Source: SIG588 sp045591985
GTDB taxonomy: Bacteria > Bacillota > Clostridia > Oscillospirales > Acutalibacteraceae
Assembly (NCBI GenBank): GCA_045591985.1
Contig: JAZNTV010000001.1
Location: 1 to 25,269 of the forward strand
Length of the DNA stretch: 25,269 nt
Reading direction: 5' to 3'
Below, piece by piece: positions 1 to 7,552 of the stretch (positions within the stretch are counted from its first letter, which is position 1; each line of letters starts with the position of its first letter). The position numbers were made by a program, and so were the translations under genes. The notes under the pieces were generated by a model. It was given only the letters and a program-made list of their open reading frames with translations. It had not been told where the DNA came from and made no database searches.

Positions 1-1119
1 GTCATCTCGACCGAAGTCATTCCCGCGACCGGTCACGTGAACACCACCACCACGACGGTGGATGCGACCTGCACCGCGGACGGCTCTGTCACTGTGACTT
101 GCGACGCTTGCGGCGAGGTCATCTCGACCGAAGTGATCCCGGCTTTGGGTCACGACGAAGGCACGCTCGAGGGCGCGTATGATCCCGATCTGAAAGAGCC
201 CGGTTACACCGGTGATACCGTCTGCGGCGTTTGCGGCGAGGTCATCACCGCGGGTACGGTCATCCCGACCTTGACTCCCGGCGTGATCGACGAGAACGGC
301 TACTACCGTGAAGACGGCAAGCGCGTTCCCTACAAGGGCCTGATCCTCGTTGACGGTTACTACTACTACGTCAACGATCACGGTCTGGTGCTGAAGGATG
401 TCAGCTACACCATTCTGGACACCAACGGCTATGAAGCACTGGACGAACGCGTCCTCTCCAAGGCGACCTACTATTTCGATGAGAACGGCCATATGGTCTT
501 CGAGAAGAACGGCGTCTACGGCGGCGTGTACTATGAGCACGACAAGAAGGTCGCGTATGCGGGCTTGGTGCTGTTTGAAGGCAACTACTATTACGTGAAC
601 GATGGTGCGAAGGTTGTGACGGGTCGCTTCTTTGCAAGCAACTTCAACGAGTTCACCCAGTTCACGAACGGTTACTACTACTTCGACGAGAACGGTGTGA
701 TGAACACCGAGCCGGCAGTGGTTGACGGATACTACTACGGCGAAAACGGCAAGTGCCTGCCTTACGCAGGACTGGTTGAAGTGGACGGTGACTACTACTA
801 CGTCCTGAAGAACGGCGAAGTGAAACTCGGCCGTTACTCCATCGTGACCACCAACGGTCTGAAGGAGAAGGGAATCTACTCCTTCGGTACCGACGGTAAG
901 ATGCTGAAGAACGTGGTAGAGAACGGCTACTATTACACCGAAAGCGGTTTGAGCGTCGGCTACCTCGGCTTGGTCGAAGCGGCGGACGGCAACTACTACT
1001 ACGTGCAGGCGCAGGGCAAGGTTGTTGTGAGCAACGACCGCTTCCTGGTCTCGAACCACAATGGTTTGGTGGCGAAGGGCTACTATGCGTTTGACGCGAA
1101 CGGTGCGATGGTTCGCTAA
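1..1119 (+). CDS. Repeat-rich cell-surface protein, C-terminal fragment
   Basis: The frame is open from base 1, so the N-terminus, including any signal peptide, lies outside the window; the GTG at 37 is probably not the true start. The N-terminal part seen here carries a short repeat with CxxCGE followed by VISTEVIPA, seen at 1 and again at 118 and in degenerate form near 230. Such repeats are common in large secreted Firmicutes proteins. From about 280 to the stop there are four tandem units of about 68 residues, each with a GYYY / GLxxxxGxYYYV / YYFDENGxM core. These resemble the aromatic-glycine cell-wall or glucan-binding repeats (choline-binding type), so attachment to a polysaccharide is plausible but inferred. 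No catalytic domain and no sortase motif is visible; the protein ends right after the last repeat. A strong terminator follows. Confidence 0.85.
   Translation, partial: VISTEVIPATGHVNTTTTTVDATCTADGSVTVTCDACGEVISTEVIPALGHDEGTLEGAYDPDLKEPGYTGDTVCGVCGEVITAGTVIPTLTPGVIDENGYYREDGKRVPYKGLILVDGYYYYVNDHGLVLKDVSYTILDTNGYEALDERVLSKATYYFDENGHMVFEKNGVYGGVYYEHDKKVAYAGLVLFEGNYYYVNDGAKVVTGRFFASNFNEFTQFTNGYYYFDENGVMNTEPAVVDGYYYGENGKCLPYAGLVEVDGDYYYVLKNGEVKLGRYSIVTTNGLKEKGIYSFGTDGKMLKNVVENGYYYTESGLSVGYLGLVEAADGNYYYVQAQGKVVVSNDRFLVSNHNGLVAKGYYAFDANGAMVR
280..1116 (+). repeat. Four tandem ~68-residue aromatic repeats
   Basis: Units begin near 280, 502, 709 and 910. Each contains a Gly-Tyr-Tyr entry, a PY/AYxGLV segment, a G-x-YYYV strand and a closing YxFDxNGxM strand. 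The units are diverged at the protein level, so they are old repeats and not recent copies. Confidence 0.75.
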
Positions 1120-1144
1120 ACCGACAGCATAACCGAAACAACGG

Positions 1145-1181
1145 CTGCCGCAGCAGGTTTCCTGCTGCGGCAGTTCTTTTT
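1145..1181 (+). terminator. Intrinsic terminator of the surface-protein gene
   Basis: A perfect 13-bp stem (1145-1157 with 1161-1173) closes on a TTT loop and is followed by a T-rich run, TTCTTTTT. Confidence 0.92.
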
Positions 1182-1245
1182 GGTATAGGGTTTCTCCGAT
1201 GACTGCGGGAAGGCGGAGGAGGTTTTGGAAGTGTGCCGTCACCTC

Positions 1246-1274
1246 TTGTATTTTTACGGTATATATGGTATACT
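1246..1274 (+). promoter_or_regulatory. Sigma-A promoter of the SGNH-RluA-luxS operon
   Basis: TTGTAT at 1246-1251 and TATACT at 1269-1274 are separated by 17 bp. A strong AGGAGGT ribosome binding site follows at 1284-1290, just before the ATG at 1298. Confidence 0.75.
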
Positions 1275-1297
1275 CACAGACACAGGAGGTGTTTTGT

Positions 1298-2074
1298 ATG
1301 GATATTCACGATCTCTTTCGAACCGATGAGCAACCGCTTGAAAAGTTGCTGTCCGATGGTGGCTTTTGCGGTATTTTCCGCACCATCACCTGTGTAGGGG
1401 ACAGCCTGTCGTCGGGCGAATTCCAAACCAAGCGGGAGGACGGCACCTTCCGTTACCACGATATGTACGAGTATTCGTGGGGACAATATCTTGCCCGTGC
1501 AACCGGCAGCACGGTCTATAATATGTCGCGCGGCGGCATGTCGGCACGGGAGTTGATGAGTCTGGACGAATATTGGGATCCCCATCGTTTCCCGCCCACA
1601 CAGGCGTATATTGTGGCGTTGGGTGTAAACGATATTCAAAATCAAAACCAAGACATCGGAACATTGGCCGATATTCGAGACGATTGGCGCCAAAATGCAG
1701 ATACGTTTGCGGGGCAGTATGCCGGTGTGATTCAGCGCATCAAGGAATTTCAACCGCATGCCCGTTTCTTTCTGATGACCATTCCGCAGGAGATCAGCGA
1801 AGAGCGCAACGAGCGCGGAGCGCGTCACGCCGATATGGTGCGTGCGATCGCTCAGCATTTTGACAACTGCTACGTTATTGATCTGCAAAAATACGCTCCG
1901 CGGTATGACGAAGCGTTTTACGAAAAATTCTTTATGTACGGCCATATGAACGCGGCAGGCTATTTGCTGACTGCCAAGATGGTAATGACGTATATGGACT
2001 ATATCATCCGCCGCCACCTGCGTGACTTCGATCTTGTGGGGTATATCGGGCGTGAGGATCTGTTGGAAGGCTGA
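1298..2074 (+). CDS. SGNH/GDSL-type hydrolase
   Basis: A 258-residue protein with the SGNH hydrolase blocks: VGDSLSSGE with the putative nucleophile Ser36, a Gly in MSRGGMSARE (about 79-80), GVND with Asn111, and GHMNAAGY with His216. Family members are esterases, lipases or deacetylases acting on acyl esters or acetylated sugars; the substrate cannot be told here. There is no signal peptide, so it is predicted cytoplasmic. The ATG at 1298 is chosen over the upstream in-frame ATG at 1199 because AGGAGGT sits 7 bases upstream and the promoter lies between the two. In the last block the usual DxxH aspartate position is a methionine, suggesting a Ser-His dyad. It is the first gene of an operon, with the next start 3 bases after its stop. 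Confidence 0.85.
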   Translation: MDIHDLFRTDEQPLEKLLSDGGFCGIFRTITCVGDSLSSGEFQTKREDGTFRYHDMYEYSWGQYLARATGSTVYNMSRGGMSARELMSLDEYWDPHRFPPTQAYIVALGVNDIQNQNQDIGTLADIRDDWRQNADTFAGQYAGVIQRIKEFQPHARFFLMTIPQEISEERNERGARHADMVRAIAQHFDNCYVIDLQKYAPRYDEAFYEKFFMYGHMNAAGYLLTAKMVMTYMDYIIRRHLRDFDLVGYIGREDLLEG

Positions 2075-2077
2075 TCT

Positions 2078-2944
2078 ATGCAGGAATTGTGGTATATTGT
2101 GCCGCCGGAGTTCGACGGGGCTCAAACGGGTGCGTTTTTACGACGCGGGTGCGGCCTTTCGTGGCGAACGGTGGTGCGTTGTAAGAACGTGACAGACGGC
2201 ATCACGGCGGATGGTGTGTTTCGGCGTACCATCGACCCCGTATACACGGGGCAACGTGTGCGTTTGTTATTGCCCGACGACAAGGTGCGCATCGAAGGGG
2301 TAGACTTGCCGCTTGATGTGGTGTTTGAAGACGCGCATTTGTTGGTGGTGAATAAACCGCCGTATTTGGCGGTACACCCTTCGGCCGGCAAGCCCGAACC
2401 TACACTGGCGAACATTGTGGTACATCACTACGAGACGGCGGGCACGCCGCTCTCGTTTCGTCCGGTGAATCGGTTGGACCGTAACACCAGCGGCTTGCTG
2501 CTTGCGGCGAAAAATCCGCATGTTGCCCATGCGCTGACAGGCAGGGTGCAAAAAGAATACACCGCCTTGGCGCTCGGACATCTTGAGGGAGAAGGGGTCA
2601 TCGACCAACCCATACGTATCAAAGACGGGTGCTGTATTACCCGCGAAGTCGGGGAGGGCGGAAAACCCAGTCTCACCCGCTGGTGGGCGGTGAAGTCGAG
2701 TGATACCGTTTCGCAGTTACGGGTGATCATCGAAACAGGGCGCACCCATCAGATACGTGTCCATATGGCGTGGCTCGGTCACCCGCTGGCGGGGGATACG
2801 ATGTATGGCAACGACACCGCTATGATGCAACGTCACGGTCTTCATTGCGGTGTAATGCGTTTTACCCATCCGATCACGGGAGAATGTTTGACGTTTGAAG
2901 TGCCGCCGCCCGACGATATGCAGGCGATTATAAAGGAGATATAA
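2078..2944 (+). CDS. RluA/RluD-family 23S rRNA or tRNA pseudouridine synthase
   Basis: A 288-residue protein. The N-terminal ~75 residues look like an S4-type RNA-binding segment, and a catalytic domain follows. The family motif is present as NRLDRNTSGLLL (131-142), with catalytic Asp135; the usual initial His of HRLDR is Asn here, a common variant. GRTHQIRVHMAWLGHPLAGD (221-240) is the second signature. Enzymes of this family isomerise uridine to pseudouridine in rRNA or tRNA. Several paralogues are normal in Firmicutes, so the exact target site is not assignable from sequence alone. The gene starts 3 bases after the SGNH hydrolase stop and ends 2 bases before luxS, clearly within one transcription unit. 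Confidence 0.93.
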   Translation: MQELWYIVPPEFDGAQTGAFLRRGCGLSWRTVVRCKNVTDGITADGVFRRTIDPVYTGQRVRLLLPDDKVRIEGVDLPLDVVFEDAHLLVVNKPPYLAVHPSAGKPEPTLANIVVHHYETAGTPLSFRPVNRLDRNTSGLLLAAKNPHVAHALTGRVQKEYTALALGHLEGEGVIDQPIRIKDGCCITREVGEGGKPSLTRWWAVKSSDTVSQLRVIIETGRTHQIRVHMAWLGHPLAGDTMYGNDTAMMQRHGLHCGVMRFTHPITGECLTFEVPPPDDMQAIIKEI

Positions 2945-2946
2945 CA

Positions 2947-3399
2947 ATGGAAAAAATTGCAAGCTTTCAAGTAGACCACACGGTATTGTTGCCGGGAATG
3001 TACGTTTCCCGCGTGGACGGTGACGTTACGACATTCGATCTGCGTTTTGTGCGCCCCAATACGCCGCCGTATCTTTCGATGCCGGCGGTGCATACGCTCG
3101 AGCATCTGTTTGCTACCTATGTGCGGAACAGCGAACACAAGGATAAGGTGATCTATTTCGGGCCGATGGGGTGTCGCACCGGCTTTTATTTCCTTACGCG
3201 CGATCTTTCGCACAGAGAGGCGTTGGCGTTGACACAAGCGGCGCTTGCCTTTGTGGCCGCGTTTACGGGGGATATTCCCGGTGTAAGTGCTGTGGAGTGC
3301 GGAAACTGGTTGGAACACGATCTTGAGGGGGCGCGCACCTATGCGGCCGCCATGGCCGATGTCCTGCGCGACTGGACTGCCGAAAAGATGGCGTATTAA
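2947..3399 (+). CDS. luxS: S-ribosylhomocysteine lyase LuxS
   Basis: A 150-residue protein, normal for LuxS. HTLEHLFATY (49-58) supplies two metal-ligand histidines (49, 53) and the catalytic Glu52. GPMGCRTGFYF (72-82) contains catalytic Cys76, and ECGN supplies the third metal ligand, Cys118. The enzyme cleaves S-ribosylhomocysteine to homocysteine and DPD, the precursor of autoinducer-2, in the activated methyl cycle. The partner nucleosidase gene (mtn/pfs) is not in the window. It is the last gene of the operon, starting 2 bases after the pseudouridine synthase, with AAAGGAG just upstream inside that gene's end. Confidence 0.97.
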   Translation: MEKIASFQVDHTVLLPGMYVSRVDGDVTTFDLRFVRPNTPPYLSMPAVHTLEHLFATYVRNSEHKDKVIYFGPMGCRTGFYFLTRDLSHREALALTQAALAFVAAFTGDIPGVSAVECGNWLEHDLEGARTYAAAMADVLRDWTAEKMAY

Positions 3400-3477
3400 A
3401 AACACGTGTTTTTCGTGAAAATTACTTAAAATCGGGTGAATGATTTTGGTAAAATGCCCAAAGATTGGGTAAAAGCA

Positions 3478-3506
3478 TTGATTTATTACAGAAAATAGAG
3501 TATACT
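3478..3506 (+). promoter_or_regulatory. Promoter of the M23 peptidase operon
   Basis: TTGATT at 3478-3483 and TATACT at 3501-3506 are 17 bp apart. The predicted start of transcription falls at about 3513, inside the following hairpin. Confidence 0.65.
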
Positions 3507-3509
3507 AAG

Positions 3510-3541
3510 AAAAAGGTTACATTATTGTAACCTTTTTGTTT
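3510..3541 (+). terminator. Hairpin with T-run between luxS and the M23 operon
   Basis: A perfect 12-bp inverted repeat (3510-3521 with 3526-3537, loop TTAT) begins with A5 and ends in T5, followed by GTTTT. It has the form of a bidirectional terminator and probably ends the luxS transcript. It starts only 4 bases after a good -10 box, so it could instead be an operator (core GGTTACA-N4-TGTAACC) or a 5' mRNA hairpin. Confidence 0.6.
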
Positions 3542-3580
3542 TGAGAAAACCGAACCGATCAAACGAAAGGAGGTGCCCGG

Positions 3581-5278
3581 ATGTCGCAGGAAAACGGACT
3601 CCCGCCCAGTGAACAACACCCGCTGTTACACGCCTTGATGCCCGAGGTGGATACTACCGAGAGCGTAGTGGATATTCACGGTGAGACCCCCGCACCCGTT
3701 GAGAAGCCGCTGTCGTCTTTTGCGCCGACCGCACGACCCGACGGGGCGTGGTGGATGCGTTTGTCGATGGAACTGTATCTGATCTGCTACGGTCTGGGTG
3801 CCTTTACACGCGGCGTGTGGCGTGCGCTGCTTTTGTGGTTGCGACATGCGTTGGCGCCGGTCGGTCGTGTGATCGCTCGTCTGTGGGAGCGCACGGCCGT
3901 AAAACAATGGCATCGTTTACGCTTTGAGTTTCGCCGTATACGCCACGGCTTTACGTTGGCGCACGAGCGCGTGGTCGTGGCAGGGCGTCGTCACCGTCTG
4001 TTGGCGGTGCTACAGGTATTGGCTCTGCCGCTGATGGCGTTTCGTCGTCACCGCCGCTTTGCTTCGGTTGTGATACAAAGTACCATGGTGCTCGCTTCGG
4101 TATTGGTGCTGACACTGGTGGTTCGCTATTGGCAAAACACCACCTTCGCTTTGGAACTGGTATACGGCGGCAAACACCTTGGCTATATTGTGGATGAATC
4201 GGTGTTCCAAGAGGCTGTCGATATGGCGGAAAGCCGCGTTATCAAAAATACCGATGGCTATGTATTCGAGCGGGAGCCGCATTTGACATTGCGCCCCGCC
4301 CAGCAAAGCAAGGTGCTTACCGAAACGGAACTGTGTGACGCGATCTTGAAAATGTCGGGCAGTGAAGTGGAAGAGATGAGCGGCCTGTATGTGGACGGGG
4401 TGTTCGAAGGGGCGCTTGCCACCCGCGCGGAGGTAGAGCGTCTGCTCAAGGAGATCTTGGCCCAATACGATCAGGGCGTCGAAACCTCTAATAAAAAAGC
4501 GGAGTTTCAAAATAAGGTCGAGATCGTAGACGGCTTGTACCCCAAGGGGTCGGATGAGCCGTATCATGCCTTGCTTAAGCGGTTGACAGCGAAAGACGAG
4601 GACGGTAATCCCTTCCTCACGGTGCAGATCCGTTGTACCGAGGTGTATAGCGAAGCGATCCCGTTCGAAAAGCGTACGGTGAAAGACAGCACAAAATACA
4701 TCGGGTATTCCGCTGTCCGCACAAAGGGTGTGGAAGGCGAACGACAGTATACGGCCGATGTGATCTATATCAACGGTGTGGAACAGTATCGCGAAGTGCT
4801 TTCGAGCAAGGTCGTGCGCGAACCGGTCACGGAAGTGACGGTTATCGGCAGTTATCGTGTGAACGCCGACGCGGAAGCGGGGAAGGCCACGGGCGAATTT
4901 ATTTGGCCGTTGCCCAGTTGTCGTATTCTGAATTCCGAGTTTGGCTATCGCTGGGGTAAATTGCACGCCGGTATCGATATCTCGGGTAACGGCGTGTTCG
5001 GAAAAGACATTATTGCGTCGGACGGCGGCGTGGTAACGCAAGTGAATGCTTCGGGCTGGGGCGGCGGTTACGGCTTATACGTGATCATCGACCACGGCAA
5101 CGGGTATACCACGTCCTATTGCCATTGTAATGAGATCTTGGTTTCGCTAGGCGATAAGATTACGCAAGGCGAAGTGATCGCGAAAGTGGGTAACAGCGGC
5201 AACAGTTTCGGACCGCACCTGCATTTTGAAATTCGTTTAAACGGCAGTGCGGTGGATCCCATGCCGTATTTGAAGTGA
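3581..5278 (+). CDS. Membrane-anchored G5-domain M23 metallopeptidase
   Basis: A 565-residue protein. Residues 1-160 are an Arg-rich, presumably cytoplasmic segment; a transmembrane helix spans about 161-182 (SVVIQSTMVLASVLVLTLVV region). An extracellular part follows with a G5 domain at about 353-424 and a C-terminal peptidase M23 (LytM-type) domain from about 440. Zinc and catalytic residues are intact: HAGID (His462, Asp466), His515 in YCHC, and HLHFE (His546, His548). M23 enzymes cut peptidoglycan cross-bridges or stems, and membrane-anchored G5/M23 proteins of Clostridia act in wall remodelling. The start is fixed by AAAGGAGGTG at 3566-3575. It is the first gene of a three-gene operon; the next start is 10 bases after the stop. 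Confidence 0.92.
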   Translation: MSQENGLPPSEQHPLLHALMPEVDTTESVVDIHGETPAPVEKPLSSFAPTARPDGAWWMRLSMELYLICYGLGAFTRGVWRALLLWLRHALAPVGRVIARLWERTAVKQWHRLRFEFRRIRHGFTLAHERVVVAGRRHRLLAVLQVLALPLMAFRRHRRFASVVIQSTMVLASVLVLTLVVRYWQNTTFALELVYGGKHLGYIVDESVFQEAVDMAESRVIKNTDGYVFEREPHLTLRPAQQSKVLTETELCDAILKMSGSEVEEMSGLYVDGVFEGALATRAEVERLLKEILAQYDQGVETSNKKAEFQNKVEIVDGLYPKGSDEPYHALLKRLTAKDEDGNPFLTVQIRCTEVYSEAIPFEKRTVKDSTKYIGYSAVRTKGVEGERQYTADVIYINGVEQYREVLSSKVVREPVTEVTVIGSYRVNADAEAGKATGEFIWPLPSCRILNSEFGYRWGKLHAGIDISGNGVFGKDIIASDGGVVTQVNASGWGGGYGLYVIIDHGNGYTTSYCHCNEILVSLGDKITQGEVIAKVGNSGNSFGPHLHFEIRLNGSAVDPMPYLK

Positions 5279-5288
5279 GTGTGTTTGT

Positions 5289-6413
5289 ATGACGATGACC
5301 TTTTGCTGCCCTTGTCTGTTCGGTATTGAGGGCATTTTGGCAGATGAGTTGCGCCGTATGGGGGTGGACAACGTTCGCGCCGAGACGGGGCGTGTACTGT
5401 TCGACGGCGATTTTACCGCGATGGCACGAGTAAATATCCGCTCGCGCTATGCGGAACGGGTACAACTGCTGATGGGGCGATTTCATGCAACGTCGTTTGA
5501 CGCGTTGTTTGAAGGTGTAAAGGCGATGCCGTGGGAACGGTTCATTGGCGTAAAAGACAGTTTTCCCGTGAAGGGATGGTCGCTGAATTCGGCGCTTCAC
5601 AGTGTGCCGGATTGTCAGTCCATCGTAAAAAAAGCGGTGGTCGAGCGATTGCGCGCCCGTTACGGGGTGTCGTGGTTTGAGGAGAGCGGCGCGCTGTTTC
5701 GGATTCAGGTGACCATTATGAAAGACGAAGTCACGCTGCTTGTGGATACCAGCGGACAGGGCCTTCACAAGCGCGGCTATCGTGCCAATGCGGGTGAAGC
5801 ACCTATTAAGGAAACGCTGGCGGCGGCTATTGCCGATGTGATGCGCGCCCGTTTTGCCGAACAGGTGTGCGATCCATGTTGCGGATCGGGCACGTTGCTC
5901 ATTGAAGCGGCATTGGCCGCGCGGCGTGTCTCGCCCGGTGTGGGGCGTCGTTTTGCAGCTATGCAGTGGGATTGTGTGCCGCGCGGTGTGTTCGAAGAGG
6001 AACGGGCGGCCGCACGGGCGCTGGAACTGCCCGAACGAGAGATCACGTTATGGGGCGGCGATGTGGACGCCGATTGTGTCCGCTTGACCGAAGAAAACGC
6101 CCAAAAAGCAGGGGTAGGTGACTGTCTGTTCGCTGAACAGGCCGATCTTCGTAAATTTGTGCCTCGCGGCGAGAGCGGTCTGGTGTTGTGTAACCCGCCT
6201 TACGGCGAGCGATTACTCGATCGCGGCGCTGCACAGGAGCTGTATCGCGCGATGGGGCAGGTGTTTGTTCCCAAAGCGGGATGGAGTTACGGTATTATTA
6301 CGGCGGACGAAACTTTCGAAGAGGCGTTCGGTCGCCCGGCGGATAAACGGCGAAAACTGTATAACGGTATGCTGAAATGCCAGTTGTATATGTATTTCTC
6401 GCCGAAGAAATGA
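5289..6413 (+). CDS. THUMP-domain class I SAM-dependent RNA methyltransferase (RlmL/YpsC family)
   Basis: A 374-residue protein. A ferredoxin-like plus THUMP RNA-binding region occupies about 1-160. A Rossmann-fold methyltransferase domain follows, with SAM-binding DPCCGSGTLLIEAAL (195-209) and catalytic NPPYGERL (302-309). NPPY is the amino-methylating motif, and the family (COG0116) makes N2-methylguanosine in 23S rRNA. It is sometimes misannotated as an N6-adenine DNA methylase. It lacks the second methyltransferase domain (RlmK) of the fused E. coli protein, which is usual for Firmicutes. ATG 5289 has only a weak ribosome binding site; ATG 5295 is a possible alternative. Its end overlaps or abuts the following kinase gene, so translation is probably coupled. 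Confidence 0.9.
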   Translation: MTMTFCCPCLFGIEGILADELRRMGVDNVRAETGRVLFDGDFTAMARVNIRSRYAERVQLLMGRFHATSFDALFEGVKAMPWERFIGVKDSFPVKGWSLNSALHSVPDCQSIVKKAVVERLRARYGVSWFEESGALFRIQVTIMKDEVTLLVDTSGQGLHKRGYRANAGEAPIKETLAAAIADVMRARFAEQVCDPCCGSGTLLIEAALAARRVSPGVGRRFAAMQWDCVPRGVFEEERAAARALELPEREITLWGGDVDADCVRLTEENAQKAGVGDCLFAEQADLRKFVPRGESGLVLCNPPYGERLLDRGAAQELYRAMGQVFVPKAGWSYGIITADETFEEAFGRPADKRRKLYNGMLKCQLYMYFSPKK

Positions 6414-6424
6414 GGAAGACACGG

Positions 6425-7384
6425 GTGAAACATGTTTTTATTTTAAACCCGGCGGCGGGCAAGCATGCTCCGGCGTTGGAACTGATCCCGCGTATCCGCG
6501 CGGTATGTGAAACACAGGGGTTGGATTTCGATATTGTGGAAACGACCGCCCCCGGCGATGCTACGGCGTTGGCCCGAAAGGCCATTGCCGAAACGGCGGG
6601 ATCGGTGCGGTTGTATGCGTGTGGGGGCGATGGCACATTGCTTGAGGTGCTGACCGCTGTCGAACCGCACAGCCATACCGAGTTTGCCCACATTCCCTGT
6701 GGATCGGGCAACGATTTTGTGCGGATGCTCGGCGGTGCTGCGCCGTATCTTGAACTGGAAGAGATGGTGACGGCCGAATCCTACCCGATGGACGGTATTC
6801 TGTGTACATACGGCGAAGGGCAACAGCGCCGTTCTTTGAATGTGGCGGCCACGGGTATGGATGCCGATGTGGCATATCACATGGTAAAATTCAAACGGTG
6901 GCCGTTGGTCAGCGGATCGATGGCCTATAACTTGGCGTTAGTCAAGGTGTTTTTCGGCCGCTTGGGATGCCCGCTTACGATCGATATGGAAACGACGGAC
7001 GGCGTGAGGCATATGGAAGGAAGCTTCTTGTTTGCGTTGTGTGCCAACGGCGAATACTATGGCGGCGGTTTCCGCGGTGCCCCCACGGCGCGCCCCGACG
7101 ACGGAGAACTGGATTTCGTATTGGTGGAAAAGATGTCGCGTGCCCGCATTTTAAAATTGTTGCCGAAATACAAAAAAGGCACGCACGGCGGCGCCCGCGG
7201 CGTACATTTCTTCCGCGGCAGTGCCATTACGGTCAAAACGGTGCGGCCGATGCCGGTTACACTGGACGGCGAATGTGTGCTGACCGACCGATTCCGCGCG
7301 GAACTCCAAAAGGGCGCCTATCGCATGGTCATGCCGCGCTGTGTGGCAGAGGCAAGAAATAAAACACAGAAAAGCGGGGCATAA
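6425..7384 (+). CDS. Diacylglycerol kinase family (DagK/YegS-like) lipid kinase
   Basis: A 319-residue protein of the DAGK catalytic family: VFILNPAAGK at the N-terminus, nucleotide-binding GGDGTLLEVL (67-76) and PCGSGNDFVR (91-100), and a C-terminal beta-sandwich containing LDGE. Such proteins phosphorylate diacylglycerol or related lipids with ATP at the membrane, recycling diacylglycerol from lipoteichoic acid or lipid turnover; the precise lipid is unproven. The GTG at 6425 is preferred because GAGGA lies 8 bases upstream and it gives the family-typical MKHVFILNPAAGK. The ATG at 6410, overlapping the upstream stop as ATGA, is an alternative adding 5 residues. It is the last gene of the operon; its stop codon lies in the loop of the terminator. 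Confidence 0.9.
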   Translation: MKHVFILNPAAGKHAPALELIPRIRAVCETQGLDFDIVETTAPGDATALARKAIAETAGSVRLYACGGDGTLLEVLTAVEPHSHTEFAHIPCGSGNDFVRMLGGAAPYLELEEMVTAESYPMDGILCTYGEGQQRRSLNVAATGMDADVAYHMVKFKRWPLVSGSMAYNLALVKVFFGRLGCPLTIDMETTDGVRHMEGSFLFALCANGEYYGGGFRGAPTARPDDGELDFVLVEKMSRARILKLLPKYKKGTHGGARGVHFFRGSAITVKTVRPMPVTLDGECVLTDRFRAELQKGAYRMVMPRCVAEARNKTQKSGA

Positions 7385-7397
7385 GCTCCGCTTTTTT
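7371..7397 (+). terminator. Terminator of the M23-methyltransferase-kinase operon
   Basis: A 10-bp stem with one G-T pair (7371-7380 with 7385-7394) and an ATAA loop is followed by six Ts. The stop codon TAA at 7382-7384 falls in the loop. Confidence 0.88.
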
Positions 7398-7490
7398 GCA
7401 TTATTCGGCAGGCGGAGTCGCCAAACCGCGAGAAAAACAGAGGAAAAACAAAAAAATTTGAAAAATTTTTGCAATTGATGAAAAAAGAAC

Positions 7491-7519
7491 TTGCAAAACG
7501 GCGCGGTTTGTAATACAAT
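7491..7519 (+). promoter_or_regulatory. Promoter of the aminotransferase gene
   Basis: TTGCAA at 7491-7496 and TACAAT at 7514-7519 have 17-bp spacing. Upstream, 7434-7490 is a run of A- and T-tracts resembling an UP element. Confidence 0.7.
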
Positions 7520-7552
7520 GTACCAAGGCGTTTTTGAAAGGATGGTTTTCCT

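Noticed and set aside
3398..3413. AAAAACACGTGTTTTT palindrome after luxS as a terminator
   Set aside because: It is self-complementary with no room for a loop, and the GC core is short; the hairpin at 3510 is a better terminator.
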